From contig CM057153.1 in the NCBI GenBank assembly GCA_029962745.1, positions 35,417,840 through 35,481,839 of the forward strand: a DNA stretch of 64,000 nucleotides. Direction: 5' to 3'. Below the pieces are notes generated by a model, which made no database searches, was not told the origin of the DNA, and saw only the letters and a list, made by a program, of their open reading frames with translations. Source of the DNA: Echinometra lucunter. Its lineage: Eukaryota > Echinodermata > Echinoidea > Camarodonta > Echinometridae. The position numbers and the translations under genes are program-made. Of this stretch, positions 30,456 through 43,700 are shown piece after piece. The first letter of the stretch is position 1. Every line of letters starts with the position of its first letter.

Positions 30456-31548
30456 TATCTGCCATTGTCATAGTTTAACATGTTTAAGAGGACAACAGTT
30501 CTGAATTATCTCCAAGCCCACCGATGAAAAAAATAGATGCCTACCAGTTTATTTCTGGATTAATTCACTATATACAATCTGACAATACACTATAGCACTT
30601 TACAAACTGATATATAGTTCGTGGTCTTTGAGAAATGCACAGGTTCACAATTATTACCTTTTCGCAATTTAAAACGCACCGTATCAACTTTTGAACAGTC
30701 GTGATATAATTCTTAAACGTAAGCACTACAGTTCTTCATAAACTAGATTGATGGGGAGCAACTTTGCAGTTTAGTCTAACTCGCCATCCCTGAATGGAAA
30801 CACTTAGGATTTTCTTACAATAAAAACTGTATGTGCCTGAACTCAAACAGGAAATTAACATTAAGTTTTTTTCATCTTATATATGGTTCTCTCACAAGCC
30901 GAATAGCTATTCTACAACCAAGTTGACCTTCACTTGACCTCCCCCCACCCCCAAGGGAAAAAAAAAGTTGCAGGTTAGACGTTCTGGTCGCAGATTTTGA
31001 TCTAAATGTTTACATAGTAATGTAGCATATCTATGCTTTAAATATATCTCGGTAGGATATCCATACTCTAATACATTTCGTCGTACATAAATAAAATTTG
31101 GCGGAATGTGTAATATTTGGCGGGTATCACTTCGATAATTTCTTGGATCATCTGATGTCAGCTTTCTTGGTCAGATTTTTACCCTTGGGTTGTTGGAACA
31201 GCGGTACGGTCTCGGGAACTGCGTTGTCTGTGTGTATGTTATACACATCCTTCATTCGCTTACCCATTCGTTTTTGTCTAAATGAAAAATGGACATTAGA
31301 GAATAAGTCATTGGTTGTCCATAGAGCGCAATAAGAAGTTTACGTGCTTCAAATCCAAACTGATTTGAGTCACATTCGTTATCTTTACCAGGATCAAGGT
31401 TGCTTTTTGTCTTAGAACACTGATTATCTTTATGTAATCAAAACCAGAAAAGTTTACAGAGCGGATAGACCTTTTTTTTCCATTTATTTCGTTATAATTT
31501 ATTTTAATCTTTGTAACCGAAAAAATCTTCCCCTTTGAGGATGGAAAT
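30456..31548. other. Intergenic DNA or SLC18B1 3' flank, no gene seen
   Basis: AT-rich, no recognisable coding sequence. A final SLC18B1 exon could lie here if the donor at 31600 is used. Confidence 0.35.
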
Positions 31549-31747
31549 TTATACAACACATGTATATATTTTTGAAGAAGTAAAAGGACCTCTAACAAAC
31601 CTTTTTCTCCAGTGATGTTCAACTACAGAAGATACACAGATAACGAATGCCACTGCTAGTAGAACGAGAGACATGATCTGGGATGTGTTGTTAAAACCAT
31701 ACTCCTGGTAGAGTAAGCCACCAGCTACCCAAGGTCCAAAGACGGTT
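31549..31747 (-). CDS. SLC18B1: SLC18B1-like exon 11: TM11-TM12
   Basis: Acceptor ccaccatag at 31748, whose pyrimidine tract is a (CCA)n microsatellite. Encodes [15 protein letters not shown] and [13 protein letters not shown], then HHWRKR. Reading on gives 17 more residues to TAA at 31549. A gtttgt at 31600 could be a donor to an unseen last exon. Confidence 0.8.
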
Positions 31748-34700
31748 CTATGGTGGTGAGGGTGGTGGTGGTGGTGGTGGTGGTGGTGGTGAAAATGGTA
31801 ATAGTGGTGGTGATGGTGGTGGTGGTGGTGGTGGTGATGGTAGTGGTGATTGTAGTGGTGATGGTGGTGGTGGTAGTGATGGTGAGGTTGTTGTTGGTGG
31901 TGGTGGTGGTGATGTTGTTGGTGGTGGTGGTGATGGTAGTGGTGACGGTGGTGGTGGTGTTGTAGTTGGTGGTGGTGGTGGTGGTGGTGGTGGTGGTGAT
32001 GGTGGTAGTGATGGTGGTGGTAGTGTTGGTAGTGTTAGTAGTGGTGGTGGTGATGGCAGTGTTGGTAGCCGAGGTATTTTTTGGTAGCATTATTGGAAGC
32101 TTGTTGTAGGTGATGGCATGGTAGTGGAGGTGGTGGTGATGGTGGTGGTGGTGGTGGTGGCGGCGGCGGTGGTAAGGGTGGTGGTGGTGGTGGTAGTGGG
32201 GGTAATGGGGGGTGGCGGTGGTAGTGGGGTGGTGGTGATGGTGGTAATGATGGTGTCGTAGTTATTATGATGGTGATGACAGGGAAAGAGTATAACAATC
32301 CAAGATTTAGAAATTTACACAGATATAACTGTGAACAAACACTTTTACTTATTCAGTTTTGTATAGTAGTAATTATAGCCTGATGAAATGTTTCATCTTA
32401 TTTTAGTCATCAGGCAGAAAATATGTTGAGTATAAATGCAACAAAATGAAAGTCAATTAAATCATCAAAACATGGCCCTGTGTTTTAGATCCCTTTTCAA
32501 ATAATTTGGCTAATGTGGCAAGTGCCCCCCTCCCCTCCTTCCTCCATCGAATGGCACAAAAATAGGGAAAAGAACAATAAAAGAGAAAATATATGAAGGA
32601 ACGACACAATGAGCATAAACTTAGACCTTGCTGTCTATTACTATGGGAGCTAAATTTCGTTTATACGTTTACTTCTTTCTTAATTCTCAGTATTTTTGTA
32701 TTACCTTCAAGCGATTGATACGCCATGCAACCTTAACAGAATAATGCTTATCAGACACAGGTACATATATGCAGAAGAACTTACCCTAATGAATAGGCAC
32801 TGTTGAATACACCTGATACTACTCCATATGTTCGGATGTCTTCAGGTAATTTGTATTTTCTGCAAATATTAAAGACAATCACTATTCATTCCTCCAGTTT
32901 GCAAAGTTGAATCTAAACAGTTTTAATTGTCTGAATCCAATTTCTGCGAATCATTTAAACCTATTCCTCCAATTTGCAACAAACTTTTGAATCTATATGT
33001 CTGATACGGACACTTTTGAAGTAATCTTAATATTTACAAACAAAAGGTTCCCATTGTGCAACTCATTTCTACTTGCACGGGAATGGAACATCGTTATTTC
33101 TGAGGATGAAATTTGATAAATGAATCAAACTGAAATGCAAAGGGCATTTGTGAGCCTGATTGGTAAACATTGACATTTTCGTTCGTCCGTGACCATGTAC
33201 ATCACCATATTCGGGAAAACGGACAGTAATATTCTTCGCTGTAATGGTGAAGGATGAAAGAGCGGCATCTTTCACTCGTTTGTGTGTGTGTATTTTATTT
33301 TCCAACCAATTTTAAGTTCAATTCATAAGTGATTCTCTGAGTAACATAGCGTAATATGTAACATTATGCATTAAGTAAAAAGTACTTACACAGCTATGCA
33401 AAACATGTCTCCAATTGATGAAACTATAACAGCGCCATCTCCGATCCCAAATAGAATCAATCCAACAATGATGATCCACAAGCGACTAATAAGAGAACGG
33501 ACGACCAATAGTAAATTTAGCAATTAATAATACCGACCAGAAGTGATTCTTTATGACTCAATGATAATCATGCTTTAATGCTTCGATTTTAGTGATACTC
33601 TTTAATTATAGTTTTTTATAGGCACTGTCACGAATGCTGGATGATCTACAATTGATCCTATTCGTATATGAAAACAGTGGTAGATTATAGGAGAGGCAAC
33701 CAGCCCTGCGCCTCCTCCTTGCATATTCAAATATGGCCATTTATGAAAGAAGAATTGAGAGAGGTCCAAGTAAATGATCAACCTTCCAGTCGGTCGTGAA
33801 AAATGGTAATATCACTCCTTTTTTTGCGATCGCTATAGAGCGAATGCAGATGCGTTTAAGCATGGAACTGTGCCTTTTCAAAAAATGTTCTCAATCAAAT
33901 TTTATTTGACAGTTCACGTTTGTGGCTAGAAAGAATACAACATCATTTGTAAATTGGTTACCTTGGGAGATGCAATACTGGTGATGGTCCAATTAGAAGA
34001 AATGCAAAACTATCTAGGAGAAGACCAATTACTAAGCAGATTCTTGTCATGGCCTGGAGAGAGAAAGAAAGAAAGAATGGAGAGAGACTCTGAGGGGGAG
34101 GCGGCTTGAGAGCAAATAGAATATAAGTAACGAAGGTATCTTAATTAAGTGTAGCCTATCTATTCTGTGGTTAAAAGTGCAAAATCTAATCATCCTGAAT
34201 TCCTGCCTAATTTCAGGCCATAAAGTCGTTGACAGGTTAAGTTCTGCTGTTTATCGCAAAACAATAATATTCATATATGTTCATGTCTAGTGTATTTGTT
34301 TATGATATTTTTCAGCTTATCTACCATTATTTTCATTTCTGTTGTTTTACATGTGGAGATCAATTGCTAAAACAATTTAGACGGATTTGCTAGGTAGTGT
34401 AACTTACAAAAGTATCCCCAATCCAGCCCCATAAGGGGGAGCTGCCGGCATACGACCCACTGACAAGCATGAAGAGTAGGCCGATATAGAAGGCGTTGTC
34501 TGTGAAGTTGGTGGCATGCACGGAGAAAGTCGGCTCTAAGAAACCCAGACATGCGCTACCAAGAAAGGCCGCCATCGCGATCGGCCAAACCCAGGGGATT
34601 CGGAGAAGTTCGGAAACTGAGCCCGATTCTTCGGCTTTACATTCTGCAAATGAAATCATAATTGGCAAATGATTTGATATGTACACTAATACGGGCAGTA

Positions 34701-37700
34701 ATAGTGACAGTAAAATATGCAGTGGCGTAAAAACAGGAGCTTGGTGGAAGAGGAAGAAAAATCAGATATGCACAGAAAAATCTCATTTTTTAAGTGCTGT
34801 TCCAAAAAACGACGAACTAAAAAGTAAAAAGAAAAATAAAAAGAAACACACATGCAGATCTAAAAAGTCTGAAAGAGGGGGCCGCTTTATTTTGCCCCCC
34901 CCCCCACCTTATACCCCGCCAGTTGTCAATGATTACAGCGATAATCATTTTCCTCCCCTTGCATTCTACAGTTTGTGCAAAAAAAGTACGATGAGCCTGT
35001 AAGTATCAGTTATCACCTGGTTATGAAATAAGTTTGCAGTAGGAAAAGTCATTGTAGATTATGTAACCATAACTATTTCTCTATACCAGTCAGTGAAACC
35101 CCGTCTGATTCGGTCCAGTAGTCACAAAGAAATAGGGATTAATTTTAAACAATGTCATACGTCCATACCATTCAAGTTTGAACAAAAGGGACCCTCAAAT
35201 CACATGGACAAAATTTTATCACACCCCTTTTCAAATTGTTTGCAAAGGAAATGACTATTTTCTTTTCATTTGTGCTATGGTTGTGATGAAATCAATTTAT
35301 TTTTGTGGCATAGTTATCGCCATTCTTGATGTTGTTGTTCTTGTTTCAAGAATGAAGGGAATGTGGATATGTTTCCCATAACAAAATAAATCATGAATGA
35401 GAACAGATGAGCAGTTTTCAGAGTTTTTAAGATGTTGGTCATTTGAAAGTTGAAGTTCAGTGATTATAAAACAAAAGTATGCGACTTTTTCATAAGTGCC
35501 CTGTCATGCTTGTCTTGATCTTTAAAAGGAGTTTTTTGTTGTTGTTGTTGGTTTTTTTTTTACATAATCTGGAACTCTTTGTTGAAACGGTATGCATATT
35601 TGTAAACTAGTCACCTGTGAACAAGATATTTTTGATTTTGTGGATGCCAAGGACATCCTATTGATTAGATGGACTGATGGAGTAAAGTGACCAATGACGC
35701 GCTTTACTAAACTTCCTGATCTTTTGTGGCCATTGGACTACAGAAAGAATAATTACCTATGATGATACACCACTGCAATAACAATCATAGCAATTCAAAA
35801 CAATACAAACAATTTCTCTTGTGAACCATTTAAAAGGATAGTGGGATTGTCCATTGTGCTTTGAGTTCTCCATATGTCCAAACTTTGGCCTATGACGTCC
35901 CTTTCAAAAATGTGTATTTCTTTGTGACTACTGAGCCGAATCAGTCGTGGTGTTCACTGACTGTTTGAGGAATAGTTATAGTTTCATAATCCAAAATGGC
36001 TTTTCATATTGCAAAATTTTTTTGGTAGGGACATACTGTATTATCATGCACAGAAGGGAAGTGTAGTATCGCTCAAGATGTTTAAATGTCCAGGAAAGTT
36101 AAGGGAAAATGTTGCATGAACACAATAAAAAATCATTTTTTGCTCAACTCATATCGACCCCAAAAGGATGAATAACTTACTTGGTGATGGGAGGAAGCCA
36201 AGTGAAAATAGCATAGAACCCATGTCCAGACCACCAATCACAACAAAAGGTAGCAGGTAACTCGATCCTCCTAGCTATATGACCAAGATCAAAGAATAAT
36301 GCAACGTTTGATTACAAAAAAAAAATAATAATAATAATACAGCAGCCCGTTGGCGAGTCAGTTTTGAAGCTCTCCTCCAATAATTCAAATCAAATTGAGA
36401 TTGAAATCATTGATTGAAACCCAAATCATTCTGAATAACTCAAATTTACAATTTACAACAAAAATAAGAAAAGTTCAATGTTTCATTTCATTGTTTAATT
36501 ACAAAGTGAGGGTTTAAAAAAATATGTAAACTTGTTGTCACAGGACTCATCCTAAATATAGTGTGATTAGAAATGCAGAATATATCATCAAAATTTGGTT
36601 TGAAATTTGTTGGTTTTTTTTTTTCTTAATTTTTTTCATGCACAATATCGAGTGTTTTGAATATTTTGGCAAGCGTTCTAAGCAGATTGTGTTTCTGATC
36701 AATGGGCTGGTCATACCTCTCCAACATGTCCAATATCAATATCGACCGCGACATTCTTAGTTAAAGCCTCTCCCCTCCGTACCCATGCCCTGATATGCTG
36801 GTCAGACCCAGCCGATGAGAAATCTGTTTATCGCTGTTGTTACTGGTGAGGTATGACCAGGCCTCTTTCCTAAAAAGGGACTGGCGCCTCTGGCATCACG
36901 TCCAGGAACCACACAGAACAGCTATGACCAATCGAAGACAAACCAACATCAAAATACATGTAGTAAAGATTTCACTTTTAATTTGATTTTCCCGAATTGG
37001 AAAGGTCATTGAGTTACAAGGTGAATGAAAGTTGGCTGGGGAATTAATCAATTGATTGATTAATAAAATGCATTTATTGTCCATAAAATAAAATGGGAAT
37101 TTGTTACATTTACATGGTATAGTTTTAGATGAACCATGTAAATTGGTCGCTACCAGAGTGGACCGCTAATGTGCAGCGCCCTCAACGTGTGCTATGATGG
37201 CTATTTCCAAGGAGAAAGTTTGAGGATCAGAGGAACTGAGAGAAGGTATGTACCTGGTATAGCAGCCCCCCAAAAAGAGGACCAAGTAAGAGTCCTAGAC
37301 CAGCTGTCGTTTCAAGCAAACCCTGTAGATAAAGAAAAATGACTGAGAGGGATAAAACAGAGCAAAAGAACTGAAGAGCGAATAGAAGGGGCTGGAGATA
37401 AATCGCATAGGCGGACAAAGTTGAATGGGGCTTTTGGCTGCACCCCTCCCTCGAATTTAAGTTACCTACAGTTAGGTAACTGTCACGCCTGACTGGAAAT
37501 GGAAGCGTTAAATAAAGTTGAAAAAAAAAGGGTTTCGAAGTTTTTGGCTCGCTCACAAATTTAGAAGCCTTGAAATTTGATATACGGCAAAGAGCAGAAA
37601 CCTCAGCCTTTGTCATGTGGCGAAAATTATGTTCTTATTATAGGCCCTTGTACTCTTAAAACGACTCAGTTAAAACTGACTAGACAAATGGGTCAGCTGG

Positions 37701-40700
37701 GTGCAACTATTATATTTAGTAATTTCTGACTTTTTTAAAGTCATTTTTTACTATTTTCCAGCCGTTTTCTGACTAGCATGACTAGTAGACGGTCAGTTCT
37801 GTGACTAAGACATAAGTTACACCCAGCTGACCCTTAATCTAGTCATTTTGACTGAATTGGTTTTAGAGTGTTAAGATTGGAGGATAAGAAGAAGAAAGAG
37901 AAGGGCATTAGCTGGGAAGTTTTTGTTTTTGTTTTTGTGTTTTGTTTTTGTTTTTGTTTTGTTGTGATTAAGCATTTATTTCTCCATGTAACATAACATA
38001 ATTACATCTTCCATGTTTTGGTAAACATCACATACTAGACCAACATAATAAAACAAGGCAATTTGTACATACATAATAAACATACATATAATTATATAAA
38101 TATGGGGGTGAATATGTGTGTGCATATTATGCACACATATTTAACTGTTACTGGAAAAATTTTAAGGCATGTCCCAAACGTTACTGTAGAATCATTTTTT
38201 ATGGAACTGTGAACATGCCATGGACGGCACCGGCGTAAATCCGTTTTGAGGAGTTGGGTGATGATCACTTTTTTTGCCGATTTTTTTTTCCGTGAACTCA
38301 CACTTAAGTATACGCACACAAACCCTCATTCACCCGCGCAGACCCACACACACGTATAATATTATTAATTTGCGAGAGAGCGAAGCGAGCGAGCGAAAAA
38401 TAACCACTTTTATGGTTGTTAAGAGCATTTTAAATAAATGACATTTTTATTTTTAAAAAATCACCAACTGATTAATTACACTATCATTCTTTCCTTGAAA
38501 TGAGGGGGGGGGGTATTTGTACACGCCATCCCCCTCTCTAAAAAGTGGGGGGATATATCCCCATCCCCCCCCCCCCCCCCGGGATTCATGCCAATGATGG
38601 ACGGACATAAAAATGTCATTTTACGGTGCTAAATAAACTGTCTGATGCATGCTTTAGTAAGGCAAATTATCAGACATACTAAATATCTTAGATGCGGTCG
38701 GTTATGATTGAAGCAAAATAGCAAGAACTTGTCTGTGATACCTACCACAGTCCGAGCGATGTGATTGGGGAATGTATTCGCATTTATCGTCATGGTAGCT
38801 GTCACTGATGTCCCAACGCCCAGCCCAACCATGATACGAGTGATATACGCAAAAGCGATGAAGGCATTCTTAGAGTGGAGTTTGACACAATACCTGAAAA
38901 GGAAACATACCCCGAATTTAAGTACATCACCAAGTAAATTATGTGCCACCAACATACTAACATTTTAATTAGCTCTCTTGTATTATTTAGTAAATTGTGT
39001 AACATTCTGTGAAATTGAAAAAACGCGACACAAAAATATCTCGCCAAACTTGACTTAAGAATATAATGCACGGTTCACACCAGGACCTATTGCTGTTGAG
39101 ACAGGGAAGGACATTTGAGGTATATAAATATGTAGAGGGCCGCGGTAATCCCTGTGATGGTTCAAGTGATTAAAAAAAAGAGGAGAAAAGGAAGAAAAAA
39201 TATAAAGAAGTACGAAGAGTATGGGGTAAGAGAGGGCTGGGTCAAGTAACAATAATACCCTTATTCATTTAAAACGTATAGATAAACAGCTCACCTGGGT
39301 CATCCCCCCCCCCCGCCCCATCAAAATACCCTGGCGCCGCCCTTGGTTTTGTATTTTGTCTTAGTCTACAACCCACACCGTCCACTGACCCATTCGTATA
39401 ATGACCACTTAGTCTAATAACCATTACGTCTAGTTAGCATTTCGTCTACCACCATCTGGTCTACTGATCATTTGGTCTACCACCATTTGGTCTATTTTCA
39501 TTTCGTCTACCACCATCTGGTCTACTGATCATTTGGTCTACCACCATTTGGTCTATTTTCATTTAGTCTATTAACCATTCGATCTATGACAATTTGGTCT
39601 ACTACACCATTTGGTCTATGGCCATTTAGTCTACTACCATTCAGTCTATTAGCGTTTGGTCTACCAGTTTGTTCTCCTATCATTCGGTCTACTGCCATTT
39701 CGTCTACTACCCTTTGGTCTACCACCCTTTCCTATAGGCTCAGATAGGTGTCAGTTTGAAATGAATCGTGATTGGAACACAGACTAAAAAAGGGCAAGTC
39801 ATAATAAATCCTTGAAAAAAAATGCAGAGCTCTCCTAAAGCTCTCAGTGCTCCCCTCCCCGAAACTGGTCAAGAAGATGATCCACAAGACACATTTCGGG
39901 ACATTATAATATCTCAAAATATATAGGGACATTACAATATCTCAAAATCCCTCATAAAGATTAACAAAATGCATAATGCCGTAGTTTCATTTTCTGTCTT
40001 ATATCAGCATGATCAGAGCCATGTTTCACAAAACTTGAAAAAAAAATAAAGATTAAAAAAAAAATTTAAAAAAGATACATTAACTGTTATAAGGTAGTGA
40101 AATGATTACATCTGTCGCAGTTGTTATTCATAACAATTTCAACGAAACGGGGCCTGTTATTAAAATTCAATTCTGTTTAGCTAGAATGTCACGCGATACA
40201 CATTATGAGCCAGTGATTTAATCGTGATAAAATCATTCATATTACTCATTTCAGTCTTGAGTTTTCTGAGGATTAATCCTGAGGATTGCTCAGCATATTA
40301 CAAAATAAAGCAGGATATAACTTCGTATCTCTACATATCATTAAGCTCGAGGCAGGCGCGCCGGAAGAATGGCAAATAAAAGAATCGCTCTGCCTGTGCA
40401 TAAGAATGTAATGTGGAAGTTATGTCCCGTGGCAGGTCATTCCAGAATTTCGGTCCGGTGTATAGGAAAGACTTTTGAGAAAATAGAGTACGTACACGTG
40501 GAAGGTGAAATGAATGACTGCGACGAGTTGGATAATCGTGAATTACTAGTAGGTCATTTCGTTGAATAGTTGACGTAAATATATCGGGCAAGTCATTTCT
40601 TGACAGCTGGTACATAAAAGTGCCAAGATTTAAAGAATATATATCGTGGACTTTTAAACATGGTCGGCATGGAAAAGGGTGTATGTGAGTAAAAGTGCGC

Positions 40701-43700
40701 GTTGTTAAATAATACGGATTGCTCGCTTATGGATCTTCAGAATTTTATCAAGTTGGTAATTTGCACAGTTCCCTCATACAGTATACCATAATTCAAATAG
40801 GGCAACATTAGGGTGCCATACAGATTTCGCAAAATATGCTTAGGGAAAAAATCTCTTAGCCGATACAGAACGCCAGTATTCCTGAAAATCAATTTAGAAA
40901 TTTCAGTTACATGATATTTCCAAGACAGATCACAGTCAATATATCGGCTTATGTCGAAAGCGTGCGTGCGCGGAGCGGGATGGGAGCGGGGATGGAACGG
41001 GGATGGCCGCACCCTTTCGAGAGAAGCTACCCCGGTTGTCTCGAAAGGGTGTGTTGCATGTGGGGAGTGAAATTAACGCACCCATTCGTGGAAACCGGGG
41101 GGGGGGGGGGGGCTTGTCTCGAAAGGGTGTGTTGAGTAGTCTGATGTACCAGCCGATTATTTGTTAATGTAAGTAAGTAGTAAAAAAAAAAAAAAAAAGC
41201 AGGAAAGGAGACAGGCGGTTGGCTATCACCTGATAGGGGGGGGGGGGGGTGTCCAACGATCCCCAAATATATATGAGGGAAAGAATTCTCCTTTTCTGTC
41301 TGCTAGAATATTATGGTGGAATGCATAAAACGGGAGAAATGTATGCCCCACTTCCCCCCCCCCCAAAAAAAAAAAAAAGAGAGAGAGAAAAAAAAGGGAA
41401 CAGGCATTTTGTTCATGAGTATTCTTACTCTCAAGAACGCAGAAGCAATCTTTTGCACCCGCACACACATATACACTTGCAAATATCTTCCTTCAGTTTC
41501 TTACTGTCGCAAATTAAAGATGTGCATGAGGCTGATTTCGTAATAGAATGCACATTTCCATAGGACAGATGAGGCAGAATAGAAAGTCATATTTCCATTT
41601 TATTTGAATTCAACATGGAGGGAGGGACAACAACGTGCACTTCAAGCAATCAAGCAATCACAACCAAATTAGACAAGGTTTTTTTTTTTGCGTGTGTGTG
41701 TGTATGTGTGTGCGGGTGCAGAAGATTGCTTCTGCGTTCTTGAGTGTAAGAATAAACAAGATGCCTCTTCACTTTCCTTGGGGGAGGGGTGTGGGGCACA
41801 CATTTCTCCCGTTTTATGCTTCCCACCATAATATTCTAGCAGACAGTAAAGGGGGAATTCTTTCCCACATGTATATTTTGGGAGATCCTTGGACCAGCCG
41901 CGGAGCCAGGATTTGATGTGGGGGAGGGGGGCCATGGCCATGGAAGATTTTTTTTTTGTAATCTGGCGACTAAAAAATGAATAAATAAAAAGTTGTACAT
42001 TACATTCCGGCAGTGAACTCCCGGTCGCGGAGAGCTGATAAGAGGGGGGGGGGTACATAATTTTTTTTTCGTGTGTCGTAAAAACCGTATTAGGGGAGTA
42101 GGCGTATGTGTACATGTATATCAAGTTTTATGATTGTTGTTGCTTTGCATGTTTGTATTTTAATCCAACCTTATAATTTATATGGGTTGCAATAAATGAA
42201 TAATAATAAATGTGAAAAATCCTATTATCCTATTACAGGTCCAAAATTTAAAAAATTTCGCGACAAGCAAAAAAAAAAAGATTGTACATTACATTTCCCA
42301 TTTCGGCGTTCTTCTTTTTTTTTGGGGGGGGGGGGCTTTCAAAAATGGGCTGAAAAGCACAAATTTTGGGTGGGGGGCCAAGGCCCGGATCCGCGCCTGC
42401 CTTGGACACCCCCATCAGGTGATAGCCAACCGCCTGTCTCCTTTCCTACTTTTTTCTTTCCTTTTTTTTTTAAACTTACATTAACAAAAAAAAAAAAAAA
42501 CCGGCTGGTTCATCAGACTACTCAACACACCCTTTCGAGACAAGCCCCCCCCCCCCCCCCCCCCACCCCGGTTTCCACGAATGGGTGCGTTAATTTCACT
42601 CCCCATACGCAACCCACCCTTTCGAGACGACCGGGGGGGGGGGCTTCTCTCGAAAGGGTGCGGCCATCCCCGTTCCCTCCCCGCTCCCATCCCGCTCCGC
42701 GCACGCACCCTTTCGACATAAGCCGTCAATATTGACGCCAAGAAACCTGGTATCACGCAACTGCGTAAGATGAGCATTATTCTGAATAACAGATCCATCC
42801 AAAGACTTGAGAGAGTTACTGAATACCATAGAATTTGTTTTATATATATATATTGAGGGACAATTTGTTTTCCAAGATCCAAGATTGTACATATTTCAAT
42901 TCTCTATAGACTACATCTAGGAGGAAAGAAGGATCCTGATGGGGGTAGAAAATATTTGAGTCATCTGCGAACAAGATAAACTGTAAAACATCAGAAGCGT
43001 ATTTAAAATCGTTAATATATAGTATAAAAAGGAGAGGACCCAGAAGGGATCCCTGTGGAACGCCATCATGGCCATATGGTATTGTTTTCAAGTCTGATTG
43101 AATGTCATTAATCAAAACAAACTGTCTTCGATTACTAAGATAACTCTTGAACCACTCCAAGGCAATTTCCACGAATACCACAGTGACATAATTTGTATAA
43201 TAAAATGTTGTGATCAATCGTGTCAAAGGCCTTGGAGAAGTCTAGAAATATACCAATTGTATGTAAAGAATGCTCTAATGCATTTGCTATCTTTTCAATA
43301 AATGCAAGCAAGGCATGAGTAGTGGAGTGCTTTTTCCTGAACCCGTATTGACAATCGTTCAAAATATGACAGCAGGGGCGGCGCTACAGGGGGGCATTCG
43401 CCCCCCCCCCCATGATTTTTCAAGTGATAAAAAAGAGGAGAAAAAAGAAGAAAAAGAAGAAAAAAGAGAGTGGTAAGAGAGAAGCCTCTGGCTTGCAACT
43501 ATATAATACCCCTATTTCTTCATCTAAAACGTCAATAAATTGACCTATGGGTCATCTTGCCACCCCTATCAAAATACCCTGGCGCCGCCCCTGTATGAGA
43601 GTCATTCAGGAAAGCGCAAAGACGGGAATGAACAAGTTTCTCTAGAATTTTGGAAAATGATGTCAACAGAGAAATTGGGCGGTAGCTATTTACGTCATCC

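Noticed and set aside
31725..32298. Poly-Thr, poly-Val and poly-Pro frames of 70-120 codons
   Set aside because: Translations of the (TGG)n repeat; the real coding part here is SLC18B1 exon 11 in a different context.
39370..39730. CRISPR-like array
   Set aside because: Units are directly tandem with no unique spacers of constant length, and the DNA is clearly eukaryotic.
41226..42735. Several Pro-rich frames of 75-180 codons
   Set aside because: They read through homopolymers and inverted arms of a foldback transposon; no transposase motif is present.
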